The position numbers and the translations under genes were made by a program. Below the pieces are notes generated by a model. The model searched no databases. It saw nothing but the letters and a program-made list of their open reading frames with translations, and had not been told where the DNA came from. DNA of 64,000 nt from Rhodospirillales bacterium (lineage in GTDB: Bacteria > Pseudomonadota > Alphaproteobacteria > ATCC43930 > CGMCC-115725), in NCBI GenBank assembly GCA_947473305.1, contig CANJCB010000003.1, forward strand, positions 124,001-188,000, read 5' to 3'. Positions within the stretch are counted from its first letter, which is position 1, and each line of letters opens with the position of its first letter. Shown piece by piece: positions 42,564-52,677 of this stretch.

Positions 42564-43274
42564 ATGTTGCCGCCGCCGAAACTCCGCTCCTCCCAGGTCA
42601 CGCTCAGCTTGAGCGGCATAGAACTGCTCCTCGACGCCAGCGGTGCGCTGATCTGGCCCGAGCAACGCATGGCCATCATTGCCGACCTCCATCTGGAAAA
42701 AGCCTCGGCCTATGCGGAACGGGGCGTCCCTCTCCCGCCTTACGACACCCTGACGACGCTCGAACGGCTGGAGGCGGTGATCGCGGCCCATGACATCGCG
42801 CAAGTGGTCTGTCTCGGCGACAGTTTCCATGACGGGGGTGCCGGCGCGCGGATCGCGCCTTGCGATGCCGACAGGCTGCGCCGGCTCACCGCCGCCCACG
42901 ACTGGATCTGGATCGCCGGGAACCACGACCCGGAACCTGTGGAAGGTCTCGGCGGGCGGGTGGTCGAGGAGGAATGGGCGCTGGGTCCCCTCACCTTCCG
43001 CCATATCGCGGCGCGCGAGACCGGCGAGGGCGAGATCAGCGGCCATTTCCATCCCAAGGCCAGCCTCGTCGTCCGGGGCCGCCGCCTGAGCGGCCGCTGC
43101 TTCCTTCATGACCGGCGGCGGCTGGTGCTGCCCGCCTTCGGGGCTTTCGCGGGCGGGCTCGACGCGCGGGCGGGGGCTTTCACCTCGCTCTTCCCCTCAG
43201 GCTTCGACACCCATCTCATCGCCCGGGAGAGGCTGACCACCCTGCCGCGCGGCTGGCACCGGCCCCGGGCGTGA
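42564..43274 (+). CDS. pdeM: Ligase-associated endonuclease PdeM (calcineurin-like phosphoesterase)
   Basis: 236 residues from the ATG at 42564; the frame is open further upstream, but that part runs into a repeat. Metallophosphoesterase motifs: ADLHLEK (Asp41, His43), GDSFHD (Asp86), GNHD (120-122) and the GHFHPK pair. The family works with the Lhr-type helicase, ligase and exonuclease in repair. The last codons overlap the photolyase start as GTGA, coupling the two genes. Confidence 0.93.
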   Translation: MLPPPKLRSSQVTLSLSGIELLLDASGALIWPEQRMAIIADLHLEKASAYAERGVPLPPYDTLTTLERLEAVIAAHDIAQVVCLGDSFHDGGAGARIAPCDADRLRRLTAAHDWIWIAGNHDPEPVEGLGGRVVEEEWALGPLTFRHIAARETGEGEISGHFHPKASLVVRGRRLSGRCFLHDRRRLVLPAFGAFAGGLDARAGAFTSLFPSGFDTHLIARERLTTLPRGWHRPRA

Positions 43275-44689
43275 GCGGACCGGCGCTGCTCTGGCTCGGC
43301 CGGGACCTGCGGCTCGCCGACAATCCGGCGCTGATCCGGGCAACGGCCGGAAGACGACCCGTGCTGGCGCTCTATGTGCTCGACGAAACGATCCGGCCGC
43401 CCGGACGCGGCCAGCGCTGGTGGCTGAGGCAAAGCCTCGCCGCTCTCGAAAAATCCCTCAGCGCGCACGGCATCCCGCTCGTCTTGGACAAGGGCGATCC
43501 CGCCCGCGTCCTGCCGAAAATCGCGGAAGAGATCGGGGCGGAGATCGTCGCCTGGAACCGCCGTCCGGAAGCGCCCGAGAGCGATGCCCGCGTCGAAAAG
43601 GCGCTCCAAGGCCGCGAGGTCTTCATCGGAAGCGGCGCTCTGCTGACCGAGCCCGGCCAGATCAGGACGGGGACCGGCGGCGCCTATCAGGTCTTCGGCC
43701 CCTTCTGGCGGGCCTGCCGGGCCTCGGATCCCGCCCGGCCGCAACGCATCCCGGACGATCTCGCCGGGGTCAGGCAAGCGCCGCGCGGCACAGCCCTGGA
43801 CGCGCTCTTCCCGAAGGACTTCGAACCCGCGGGCGATTGGCGGCCCGGCGAAGAGCACGCCCGGGAGCAACTCTCCAATTTCCTCGACGAAGGCATGAGC
43901 GACTATCCGACCGCGCGAGACATTCCGTCGGTTGCGGGAACCTCCCTGGCCTCACCCCGGCTCGCCTCGGGAGAGGTGAGCCCCCGCCAGATCTGGCAGG
44001 CCACCCTGGCGCGGATGGCTCATGGCAAGCAGGGCTCCGAGGCCGGGGAAGTCTTCCTGCGAGAATTGGGCTGGCGGGAATTTTCCTACGGCATCCTCGC
44101 CGATCATCCCGATATGGCGACGCGCCCCCTGCGCGAGGCCTTCGAGCGCTTTCCCTGGCGGAAATCCAAGGCCGAATTCGACGCCTGGCGCGCGGGGCAG
44201 ACGGGCTATCCCCTGATCGACGCCAGCATGCGGGCCCTGAAGACCGAGGGCTGGCTGCACAACCGGATGCGGATGGTGGTGGCGAGCTTCCTGGTAAAGC
44301 ACCTGCTGCTGCCCTGGCAGGACGGCGAGCAATGGTTCTGGGATGTGCTGGTCGATGCGGACCCGGCGAACAATCCCGCCAATTGGCAATGGGTCGCGGG
44401 CTGCGGCATGGACGCCGCACCCTATTTCCGGATCTTCAACCCGATGCTCCAGGGCAAGCGCTTCGATCCCGGCGGCGACTATGTACGGGCCTGGGTCCCG
44501 GAACTGGCCCAACTGCCCGAAAAGCATATCCACGCTCCCTGGGAAGCGCCCGCGGATGTGCTGCGGCGGGCCGGCGTAGAGCTGGGGAAGACGTACCCCA
44601 TGCCCATCGTCGAGCATGCGGGAGCAAGGCAACGGGCGCTGGCGGCTTTGGCCACGATCCGGCAACAACCCTCACCCTCCCATAGCTGA
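43271..44689 (+). CDS. phr: Cryptochrome/DNA photolyase family protein (class I CPD photolyase)
   Basis: 472 residues from a GTG start. N-terminal antenna domain: LLWLGRDLRLADNPAL. FAD domain: RELGWREFSYGIL, KTEGWLHNRMRMVVASFLVK and DADPANNPANWQWVAGCGMD, as in bacterial CPD photolyases. It repairs UV dimers with light. It is translationally coupled to PdeM, which places light repair and the ligase-associated set in one transcript. The length is normal. Confidence 0.94.
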   Translation: MSGPALLWLGRDLRLADNPALIRATAGRRPVLALYVLDETIRPPGRGQRWWLRQSLAALEKSLSAHGIPLVLDKGDPARVLPKIAEEIGAEIVAWNRRPEAPESDARVEKALQGREVFIGSGALLTEPGQIRTGTGGAYQVFGPFWRACRASDPARPQRIPDDLAGVRQAPRGTALDALFPKDFEPAGDWRPGEEHAREQLSNFLDEGMSDYPTARDIPSVAGTSLASPRLASGEVSPRQIWQATLARMAHGKQGSEAGEVFLRELGWREFSYGILADHPDMATRPLREAFERFPWRKSKAEFDAWRAGQTGYPLIDASMRALKTEGWLHNRMRMVVASFLVKHLLLPWQDGEQWFWDVLVDADPANNPANWQWVAGCGMDAAPYFRIFNPMLQGKRFDPGGDYVRAWVPELAQLPEKHIHAPWEAPADVLRRAGVELGKTYPMPIVEHAGARQRALAALATIRQQPSPSHS

Positions 44690-44703
44690 CGCGACGAGTC
44701 CCG

Positions 44704-44773
44704 CCCTCTCCCAAGCTTGGGAGAGAGGTTCAAGGGGGATCGTCGTACTCCCTCTCCCAGGCCTGGGAGAGGG
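44704..44773. repeat. Two CCCTCTCCCA-type palindromes
   Basis: A 25-base palindrome centred on CCCAAGCTTGGG (44704-44728) and a perfect 24-base palindrome centred on CCCAGGCCTGGG (44750-44773) lie between the photolyase and the panC stop codon. They may end transcription from both sides. Another copy is at 48049. Confidence 0.75.
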
Positions 44774-44779
44774 TCGGCG

Positions 44780-45643
44780 TTAGGGTTCGACCGGAATATT
44801 GTCGATGAGCCGGGTCCGGCCGAGCTTCGCCGCCGCGAGGATACGGCCCGGCCGATCCAGCTTCAGGAGCGGCTCCAGGGTCGCGACATCCACCGCTTCC
44901 AGATAATCGATGGGGTCGAAGCCCGCCTGACGCACATGGGCTCTGCCCTTGGCCGAGGCTTCCGCGCCCGAAGCGCCGTCTCGCAGGGCATCAGCCGCGA
45001 TCACCAAGCCCCGATTGAGCGCGGGCGCCACGGCCCGCTCCTCCGCCGAGAGGTAGAGATTGCGCGACGACAGCGCCAAGCCGTCCGGCTCCCGCACCGT
45101 CGGCAGGCCCTCGATCCGCACCGGGATGTCGAGATCGCGGGCCACCCGGCGGATCACCTGGAGCTGCTGGTAATCCTTCTCGCCGAAGATGGCCACGTCG
45201 CATTGGCATTGCAGCAGCAGTTTCGAGACGACCGTCGCCACCCCCTGGAAATGGCCGGGGCGGAACTTGCCTTCCAGGCGCTCGGAAATCGGCCCGGGGC
45301 TCACCGAACTTGCGAAGTCTTGGGGGTACATTTCCTCCACCGTCGGCGCGAAGAGAAGATCGCAGCCCGCCCCGGCCAGCTTCGCCGCATCGCCCGCCTC
45401 GTCGCGGGGATAGCGCGAGAAATCCTCGCTGGGGCCGAATTGCGTCGGATTGACGAAGAGGCTCGCCACCACCTTGGGTGCCAACTCCTTGGCGCGGCCG
45501 ACCAGGGCCAGATGGCCGACATGCAGCGCCCCCATGGTGGGAACGAGGCCGACGCCCTGCCCCGCCTTGTGCCAGGCGGTCACTTGCGCGCGAAGCTCGG
45601 CGACGGTGCGGACGATGGCGAGGGATTGCTGCGGTTTGCCCAT
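44780..45643 (-). CDS. panC: Pantothenate synthetase
   Basis: 287 residues. VGLVPTMGALHVGHLALV has the HIGH-like ATP site; SLFVNPTQFGPSEDFSRYPR, AIFGEKDYQQLQVI and LALSSRNLYLSAEER are the classic PanC motifs. It joins pantoate and beta-alanine using ATP. No panB neighbour is seen. It is twelve bases downstream of the glutamate synthase-like gene, so the two may be co-transcribed. Confidence 0.96.
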   Translation of the reverse strand: MGKPQQSLAIVRTVAELRAQVTAWHKAGQGVGLVPTMGALHVGHLALVGRAKELAPKVVASLFVNPTQFGPSEDFSRYPRDEAGDAAKLAGAGCDLLFAPTVEEMYPQDFASSVSPGPISERLEGKFRPGHFQGVATVVSKLLLQCQCDVAIFGEKDYQQLQVIRRVARDLDIPVRIEGLPTVREPDGLALSSRNLYLSAEERAVAPALNRGLVIAADALRDGASGAEASAKGRAHVRQAGFDPIDYLEAVDVATLEPLLKLDRPGRILAAAKLGRTRLIDNIPVEP

Positions 45644-45655
45644 GAGGGCCGCGAT

Positions 45656-47317
45656 CTAGACCCGCACCCCCGAGACCGCAAGCGGAAACTTCACGCCCAC
45701 ATCCAAGGGCCGGAAACTGTCCGGATCGGCCATGACCCAGGCGGCGCGGAAACGGGGATCGTCGGTGCCGCCCAGAAGCTCGCCCGGCGCCAGCGACGGA
45801 TAGAGGTCCGCGAAGGTCGCCACCTCGCGCTGCGAGATCCGCCGCGAGATATGGGAACGTGAAAACTGCGAGGGATGGTCGAGCCCCGCCGCCGCCGTAA
45901 GCTCGGCCAGGGCATGGACCGTCTCGCGATGAAAATTGGCGACCCGCGCCGCCTTATCGGGCACCACCAGCGCCCGCTGCCGGCTAGGGTCCTGGGTCGC
46001 CACACCGGTGGGACAGCGATCCGTATGGCAGGATTGGGACTGAAGGCAGCCCAAAGCGAACATGAACCCCCGCGCCGAATTGCACCAATCCGCCCCCAAA
46101 GCGATGGCGCGGGCCATGTCAAAGGCGGTGACGATCTTGCCGCTCGCGCCGATCTTCACCTTATCCCGCGCGCCGATTCCGATGAGGGCGTTATGGACGA
46201 AGGTCAGTCCCTCGCGCAGCGGCTTCCCCAGATGGTCGGTGAACTCAAGGGGAGCGGCGCCCGTCCCGCCCTCCTTTCCGTCGACCACGATGAAGTCGGG
46301 ATAGATGCCGGTCTTCAGCATCGCCTTGCAGATCGCCAGGAATTCCCACTCGTGGCCGATGCACAGCTTGAAGCCCGCCGGCTTGCCCCCTGAGAGCCGC
46401 CGCATCTGGGCGATGAAATTCATCATCTCCACCGGCGTCGAAAAAGCGGAATGGGCCGAAGGCGAGATGCAGTCCTGGCCCATGGGCACGTCGCGGGTCA
46501 GGGAAATCTCCCGGCTGACCTTGGCGGCCGGCAACACGCCGCCATGGCCGGGCTTGGCGCCCTGGCTCAGCTTCAGCTCGACCATCTTGATCTGGTCGTT
46601 GGCGGCCGCATCGGCGAATCGCGCGGGCGAGAAGGTGCCATCCGGGTTGCGCGCCCCGAAATAGCCGGAACCCAGCTCCCAGACGATGTCGCCGCCGAAT
46701 TCCCGGTGATGGGGGCTGTAGCCGCCCTCGCCCGTGTCGTGGAAGAAGCCGCCCATCCGGGCTCCCTGGTTCAACGCCCTTATCGCGTTGGGGCTGAGGG
46801 AGCCGAAGCTCATGGCCGAGATGTTGAAGATCGAGGCGGAATAGGGCTTCTCGCAATCCGATCCGCCGACCTGGATCCGCACCACATCCCGCGACACCGG
46901 CCGGGGGCTCAGCGAATGGCTCAGCCATTCGAAGCCCGACGCATAGACATCGTATTCCGTGCCGAAGGGCCGCTTGTCGAGCTGGAGCTTGGCGCGCTGA
47001 TAGACGATGGCGCGCTTGTCCCGGCTGAAGGGCATGCCGTTCTTCTCGTCCTCGAAGAAATACTGCCGCATTTCCGGGCGGATCGCTTCGAGGAGGTAGC
47101 GGAAATGGGCCGAGAGCGGATAGTTCCGCAGGACCGCGTGGCGGGTCTGGAAAAGGTCGTGGACGCCGAGCAGCGTCAGCGCCCCGGCAACAGCCGATCC
47201 GAGAAGCCAGTACGGCCATCCAGAAACGAAATACGCCAGGGAGAAGCCCAGGAGCCCGACCGCGACGGCGGTCAGGACGATGAAACGGAGCCTCAACGGA
47301 AGAAGAAGATTCGACAT
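45656..47317 (-). CDS. FMN-binding glutamate synthase-family protein
   Basis: 553 residues. Two or so hydrophobic spans near residues 8-50 are followed by the GltB-type TIM barrel: SFGSLSPNAIRALNQGAR, DTGEGGYSPHH, GAKPGHGGVLPAAKV, DGKEGGTGAAPLEF and SGKIVTAFDMARAIALGAD. CLQSQSCHTDRCPTGVATQD holds cysteines of the FMN/Fe-S region. The amidotransferase domain of full GltB is absent and it is membrane-anchored, so its role differs from normal glutamate synthesis. Confidence 0.92.
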   Translation of the reverse strand: MSNLLLPLRLRFIVLTAVAVGLLGFSLAYFVSGWPYWLLGSAVAGALTLLGVHDLFQTRHAVLRNYPLSAHFRYLLEAIRPEMRQYFFEDEKNGMPFSRDKRAIVYQRAKLQLDKRPFGTEYDVYASGFEWLSHSLSPRPVSRDVVRIQVGGSDCEKPYSASIFNISAMSFGSLSPNAIRALNQGARMGGFFHDTGEGGYSPHHREFGGDIVWELGSGYFGARNPDGTFSPARFADAAANDQIKMVELKLSQGAKPGHGGVLPAAKVSREISLTRDVPMGQDCISPSAHSAFSTPVEMMNFIAQMRRLSGGKPAGFKLCIGHEWEFLAICKAMLKTGIYPDFIVVDGKEGGTGAAPLEFTDHLGKPLREGLTFVHNALIGIGARDKVKIGASGKIVTAFDMARAIALGADWCNSARGFMFALGCLQSQSCHTDRCPTGVATQDPSRQRALVVPDKAARVANFHRETVHALAELTAAAGLDHPSQFSRSHISRRISQREVATFADLYPSLAPGELLGGTDDPRFRAAWVMADPDSFRPLDVGVKFPLAVSGVRV

Positions 47318-47538
47318 AGGGCCTCCCTAACGAAATGCCATCGAATGGGAGGTGCGGGCCGCCGGGACCTCGCGCGAGATCCTTGGCTTCCGCCGTCCTT
47401 CTTCCCCCCGGGGAGCCGGTTCCGACTGCTCATTGTTTAAGCAGGGACCAGATCCTTTCGGATCGGTTTTAGCACAGATCCGCGACAATAGGATGATGCC
47501 GCTGGTCCGTAGCGGGAGGAAAAGGCTAAAATCGGGAA

Positions 47539-48039
47539 ATGGCTCCCCCTCCGCCCCCTCTATCTCCCGCTTTCCACGGCGACGGCCACGATCACGAGAG
47601 CTGCGTCGAAACCGCGCTCGACCGGGCCGTTCGGCTTTGCGGCGAGCGGGGAACGCGGCTCACCGACATGCGGCGCGACGTGCTGGAACTCGTCTGGCGC
47701 GGGCATGAGCCCATCGGCGCTTATGACCTGCTGGACGCGCTCAGGACCAAGCATCCGGGGGCGGCGCCGCCCACCGTTTACCGGGCGCTCGACTTCCTGA
47801 TCGGCCAGGGGCTGGTGCATCGGATCGAATCGCTCAACGCCTATGTGGGCTGCAACCGACCGGAGCACTCGCATGCGAGCCAGTTCCTGATCTGCGAGAG
47901 CTGCGGCGCGACGGCGGAATTGAACGACCCCGCCATCGAGGCGGCGGTCCAGCGGCGCGCGGCGGCGTTGGGCTTCGAGGTCGGGCGGCAGACGATCGAG
48001 GCGCGGGGTTTGTGCCCAAGGTGTCGGGAGGCGGGGTAA
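47539..48039 (+). CDS. zur: Fur-family regulator, Zur-like
   Basis: 166 residues. The Fur winged-helix region is LTDMRRDVLELVWRGHEPIG then PPTVYRALDFLIGQGLVHRI. Metal-binding segments are NRPEHSHASQFLICESCGAT and the C-terminal CPRC, four cysteines typical of the structural zinc site. The HDHESC N-terminal stretch suits Zur. It should repress zinc-uptake genes when zinc is present. No znu genes are near, and I cannot identify an operator site. Confidence 0.85.
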   Translation: MAPPPPPLSPAFHGDGHDHESCVETALDRAVRLCGERGTRLTDMRRDVLELVWRGHEPIGAYDLLDALRTKHPGAAPPTVYRALDFLIGQGLVHRIESLNAYVGCNRPEHSHASQFLICESCGATAELNDPAIEAAVQRRAAALGFEVGRQTIEARGLCPRCREAG

Positions 48040-48048
48040 GACCCTCAA

Positions 48049-48091
48049 CCCTCCCAGGCTTGGGAGAGGGTGCCCGTCAGGGCGGGTGAGG
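48049..48091. repeat. CCCTCTCCCA-type palindrome
   Basis: CCCTCCCAGGCTTGGGAGAGGG (two halves meeting at AGGCTT) with the adjoining CCCGTCAGGGCGGG hairpin lies between the convergent zur and Nudix genes. It is the same family as at 44704-44773. Confidence 0.7.
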
Positions 48092-48092
48092 G

Positions 48093-50422
<2,330 letters not shown>

Positions 50423-50433
50423 TTATCGAGCCG

Positions 50434-50524
50434 TTCCCTCCCTACGCCGGCATGACCCGGATCAGGTTCTAAGGGTTCCCGCGTCGGCAGCGGTATCTCA
50501 GCCCCTTAACGAGGCTCCCCTTGG
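50434..50524 (-). promoter_or_regulatory. TPP riboswitch (THI element) of thiC
   Basis: On the minus strand the segment reads through the conserved blocks GGGGAGCC, GGGGCTGAGATACC, ACCCTTAGAACCTGATC and GCCGGCGTAGGGA in the correct order. The usual TAATGCC block is TCATGCC here. It ends about 87 bases before the thiC ATG. When thiamine pyrophosphate binds, the ribosome site or transcription of thiC would be shut off. Confidence 0.95.
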
Positions 50525-50584
50525 AAACGCCGCTAGCATCCGACCCCGGAAGGCCCGCGTCAAGGAAGTTGCGGTCAGCCGCTA

Positions 50585-50962
50585 TTAGCCTCGCCCGGCG
50601 ATCCGCTTCAGGAACTCGATATTGAGCGGCAGCTTCTCGCCCAGCCAGAGGGCGTAATGGGCGTGATCGCTCACCGCGTCGCCGGTATTGGGATGGATCA
50701 GCACATGCAGGCGGCCATGGTTCACCATGAGCCAGGGCACCAGGCGCGGGAATTCCGCCACCTCGAAGGCCACCTGATACATCGAGATCGGATGAGGCCC
50801 CACCGGCTCGTCGTGCCAGCGGCCCATGGTCACCGTGAAACCCGCCTCGATCGCCTCGCGCAGGGCCTCCGCCTGGGGCTTGGTGACCCCGTCGTAATAG
50901 ACGTGGGCGTGATAGCCGGTGATCCCGGCGGGATCGGCGTAATCGGGAACGCTATGCGACAT
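50585..50962 (-). CDS. DOPA 4,5-dioxygenase family protein
   Basis: 125 residues from the ATG at 50962. ITGYHAHVYYDGVTKPQAEA begins the family, and PHPISMYQVAF, LMVNHGRLHVLIHPNTG and DHAHYALWLG continue it, with the conserved histidines. Fungal relatives cleave the aromatic ring of DOPA; bacterial substrates are mostly unknown. It lies upstream of the thiC leader on the same strand. Confidence 0.9.
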   Translation of the reverse strand: MSHSVPDYADPAGITGYHAHVYYDGVTKPQAEALREAIEAGFTVTMGRWHDEPVGPHPISMYQVAFEVAEFPRLVPWLMVNHGRLHVLIHPNTGDAVSDHAHYALWLGEKLPLNIEFLKRIAGRG

Positions 50963-51037
50963 GACGGACCTCGCGAGCCTTGATGCTCCGGAGACCCAGG
51001 ATAGACCATCCGGTTCAGCCAGTCCGCCAAAAGGAAC

Positions 51038-51068
51038 AGCCCTCGGAGAGGTCACCCTCCGAGGGCTG
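51038..51068 (-). terminator. Terminator-like hairpin downstream of the lysine-rich gene
   Basis: CAGCCCTCGGAG (51038-51049) and CTCCGAGGGCTG (51057-51068) are a perfect 12-base pair. On the minus strand TTCCTTTT follows. It lies about 30 bases after the stop of the gene at 51099-51287. Confidence 0.7.
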
Positions 51069-51098
51069 CGAACCTAAAGCCTCAAGTCGAGAGAAAGA

Positions 51099-51287
51099 CT
51101 ACATCGACTTCTTGGCAGCGACCTTCTTGGTGGTCTTCTTCTTCGTGGCAGAAGCCTTCTTGACCGCCTTCTTCTTGGCGGGAGCCTTCATGGTCTGCGT
51201 GGTCGAAGACTGGGCGTAAGCGGAGACGGGAATCGCGGAGACCGCGACAAAGGAGAGGAGGGCAAACGCGGTGACAAGCGCCTTCAT
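51099..51287 (-). CDS. Exported lysine-rich small protein
   Basis: 62 residues, AGGAG eight bases upstream. A signal peptide ends PVSAYA, leaving a mature chain of about 37 residues with 13 lysines in Ala/Thr-separated clusters (KAPAKKKAVKKASATKKKTT and more). The tail resembles histone H1-like proteins, which stay in the cytoplasm, so the signal peptide is notable. It could bind the cell wall or outside DNA; neither is shown. It forms a single-gene unit with a terminator. Confidence 0.8.
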   Translation of the reverse strand: MKALVTAFALLSFVAVSAIPVSAYAQSSTTQTMKAPAKKKAVKKASATKKKTTKKVAAKKSM

Positions 51288-51591
51288 GGGAGGAACTCCT
51301 GGGAGTCGAAATGTTTACTACGACGGTGGATCGCCTATTGACCGATTCGGCTCGAACATTCTGGCCGTAAAGGTTACGGAAGCCATATTAACATGCCCGA
51401 ACACTTTTGCGACAAGATTTCATCACTCTCGATGCATAATTTTTGAAGGACTCAAGTCCCCGAATTTTTGATGATCTTTCAACGCCTACTTGCAGCAAAG
51501 ACACGCGCAAGAGAAAAAATGCTTGAGCAACACAACTGGGACGAGTCGGAATCTGCGGCACGTTGCCGCAGAATCGCCATGAACCGAAGAG
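51288..51591. other. Intergenic region without recognised gene
   Basis: About 300 bases, A+T-rich, upstream of the lysine-rich gene and downstream of the TadE genes. TCTGCGGCA (51552-51560) / TGCCGCAGA (51564-51572) is a hairpin near the end of the TadE unit that may end its transcription, though no T-run follows. Nothing else is visible. Confidence 0.45.
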
Positions 51592-51990
51592 TTACGAGGG
51601 GAAGCAGGACTGCGCGGTCAAAGTAATCGTATAGGGCATGAAGCCCGAAACCGCGAAGGGGAAGACATAGCTCGCGGCGACCTTGTGGCCGCAGGCGACC
51701 GTGGTCGGCGTAAAGACGCTGGTCGCCACCCCGATGGTCGAGGCGCGCGCCGCCGCATAGGCCTTGATCTGGGTGCTCGTCCCGCAGGTCGTCGTATTGA
51801 TCGAGGCGCAGCGGGCCGCCTCTTCCACCGCGTAATGCAAGGTGCTGAGCGTCCAGAGCACCCGCCCGAATTCGATCACCCCATAGATAAGCGCCAGGAA
51901 CACGGGCAGCACGAGCGCCATTTCCACCGCGGGATTGCCCCCGGTGGATCCCAGCAGCCCCTTTGGTAAGAGGTGCCGCGCCCGCATCAC
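51592..51990 (-). CDS. TadE-like minor pilin, copy 1
   Basis: 132 residues. PAVEMALVLPVFLALIYGVI is the TadE pseudopilin N-terminal pattern (Glu in the hydrophobic segment), followed by EFGRVLWTLSTLHYAVEEAA. The C-terminal part has disulfide-capable cysteines (RCASIN, TTCGT, CGH, SCFPS). Start is ATG 51987 or the GTG directly before it. It is four bases from copy 2 upstream. Processed by a prepilin peptidase, it should be a minor part of the Flp pilus encoded nearby. Confidence 0.88.
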   Translation of the reverse strand: MMRARHLLPKGLLGSTGGNPAVEMALVLPVFLALIYGVIEFGRVLWTLSTLHYAVEEAARCASINTTTCGTSTQIKAYAAARASTIGVATSVFTPTTVACGHKVAASYVFPFAVSGFMPYTITLTAQSCFPS

Positions 51991-51994
51991 CCGC

Positions 51995-52450
51995 TCACTT
52001 GATCCGCACGACGGAGGTCGCGCTGAGCGTCATCGGGCTGGTGACGCCGGGATAGGCGATGAGCGTCGAATAGCTCGATTGGGCGCTGACCGTCACATAG
52101 GTGCCGGCCGTGCCGCCCGCCGCGCAGGTGCTGTTGCAGGTCGCCGCCGTGATCGCGGTGCCCGTGGGGCAGCCGCAGCTCTGCACCGGGGCCGGGTTGG
52201 CGGCGAGGCCGGTCAGGCCCGTGGCCCCGGTGACAGCGCCCGATATGGCGGCGCTGTTCCAACCCTTGATCACGGCATATTCGGCGCCCGCCTGGGCGGC
52301 GTTCCGGACTTCCATCTGCTGGTAGGCCGCCATGCCGAAATCCGCCACCACGATCATCATGGCGGCCAGGACCGGAGCCGTAAGCGCGAATTCCACGGCG
52401 GCGATGCCGCTGCGGGAAGCCGCCAGCGCAGCAATAAGTGAAGGTCGCAT
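51995..52450 (-). CDS. TadE-like minor pilin, copy 2
   Basis: 151 residues. SGIAAVEFALTAPVLAAMMI is the TadE-type signal and helix; YQQMEVRNAAQAGAEYAVIK follows. The C-terminal domain is Gly/Thr/Ala-rich with paired cysteines (QSCGCPTG, ATCNSTC). It is the first gene of the minus-strand pilin pair. Together with copy 1 it replaces the tadEF genes usually placed after tadC. Confidence 0.87.
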   Translation of the reverse strand: MRPSLIAALAASRSGIAAVEFALTAPVLAAMMIVVADFGMAAYQQMEVRNAAQAGAEYAVIKGWNSAAISGAVTGATGLTGLAANPAPVQSCGCPTGTAITAATCNSTCAAGGTAGTYVTVSAQSSYSTLIAYPGVTSPMTLSATSVVRIK

Positions 52451-52677
52451 GGGCGCCTCATCTGATGGTTTGACTGACTTCTAGCAACGACCGCCGGCCT
52501 CCGCCAGAACTCAAGCAAAGAAAAAGCCCTTATATTTAGGCAAGGACTCGATTGTTCGGCTTTTTAAATGAAATAGGGGACGATTCTGGACTTATTACTT
52601 TCGAATGAGAGTCGATTGCCGTTGCCGGATCGCCCCTGGAAGCGAAGACTGTGGGAGGTCCGAAATGGGAGCGCGCC

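Noticed and set aside
47420-47475. Similarity of CATTGTTTAAGC...GATCC hairpin to the IS left end
   Set aside because: Only short runs agree; there is no transposase or TA duplication, so it is not called an IS end.
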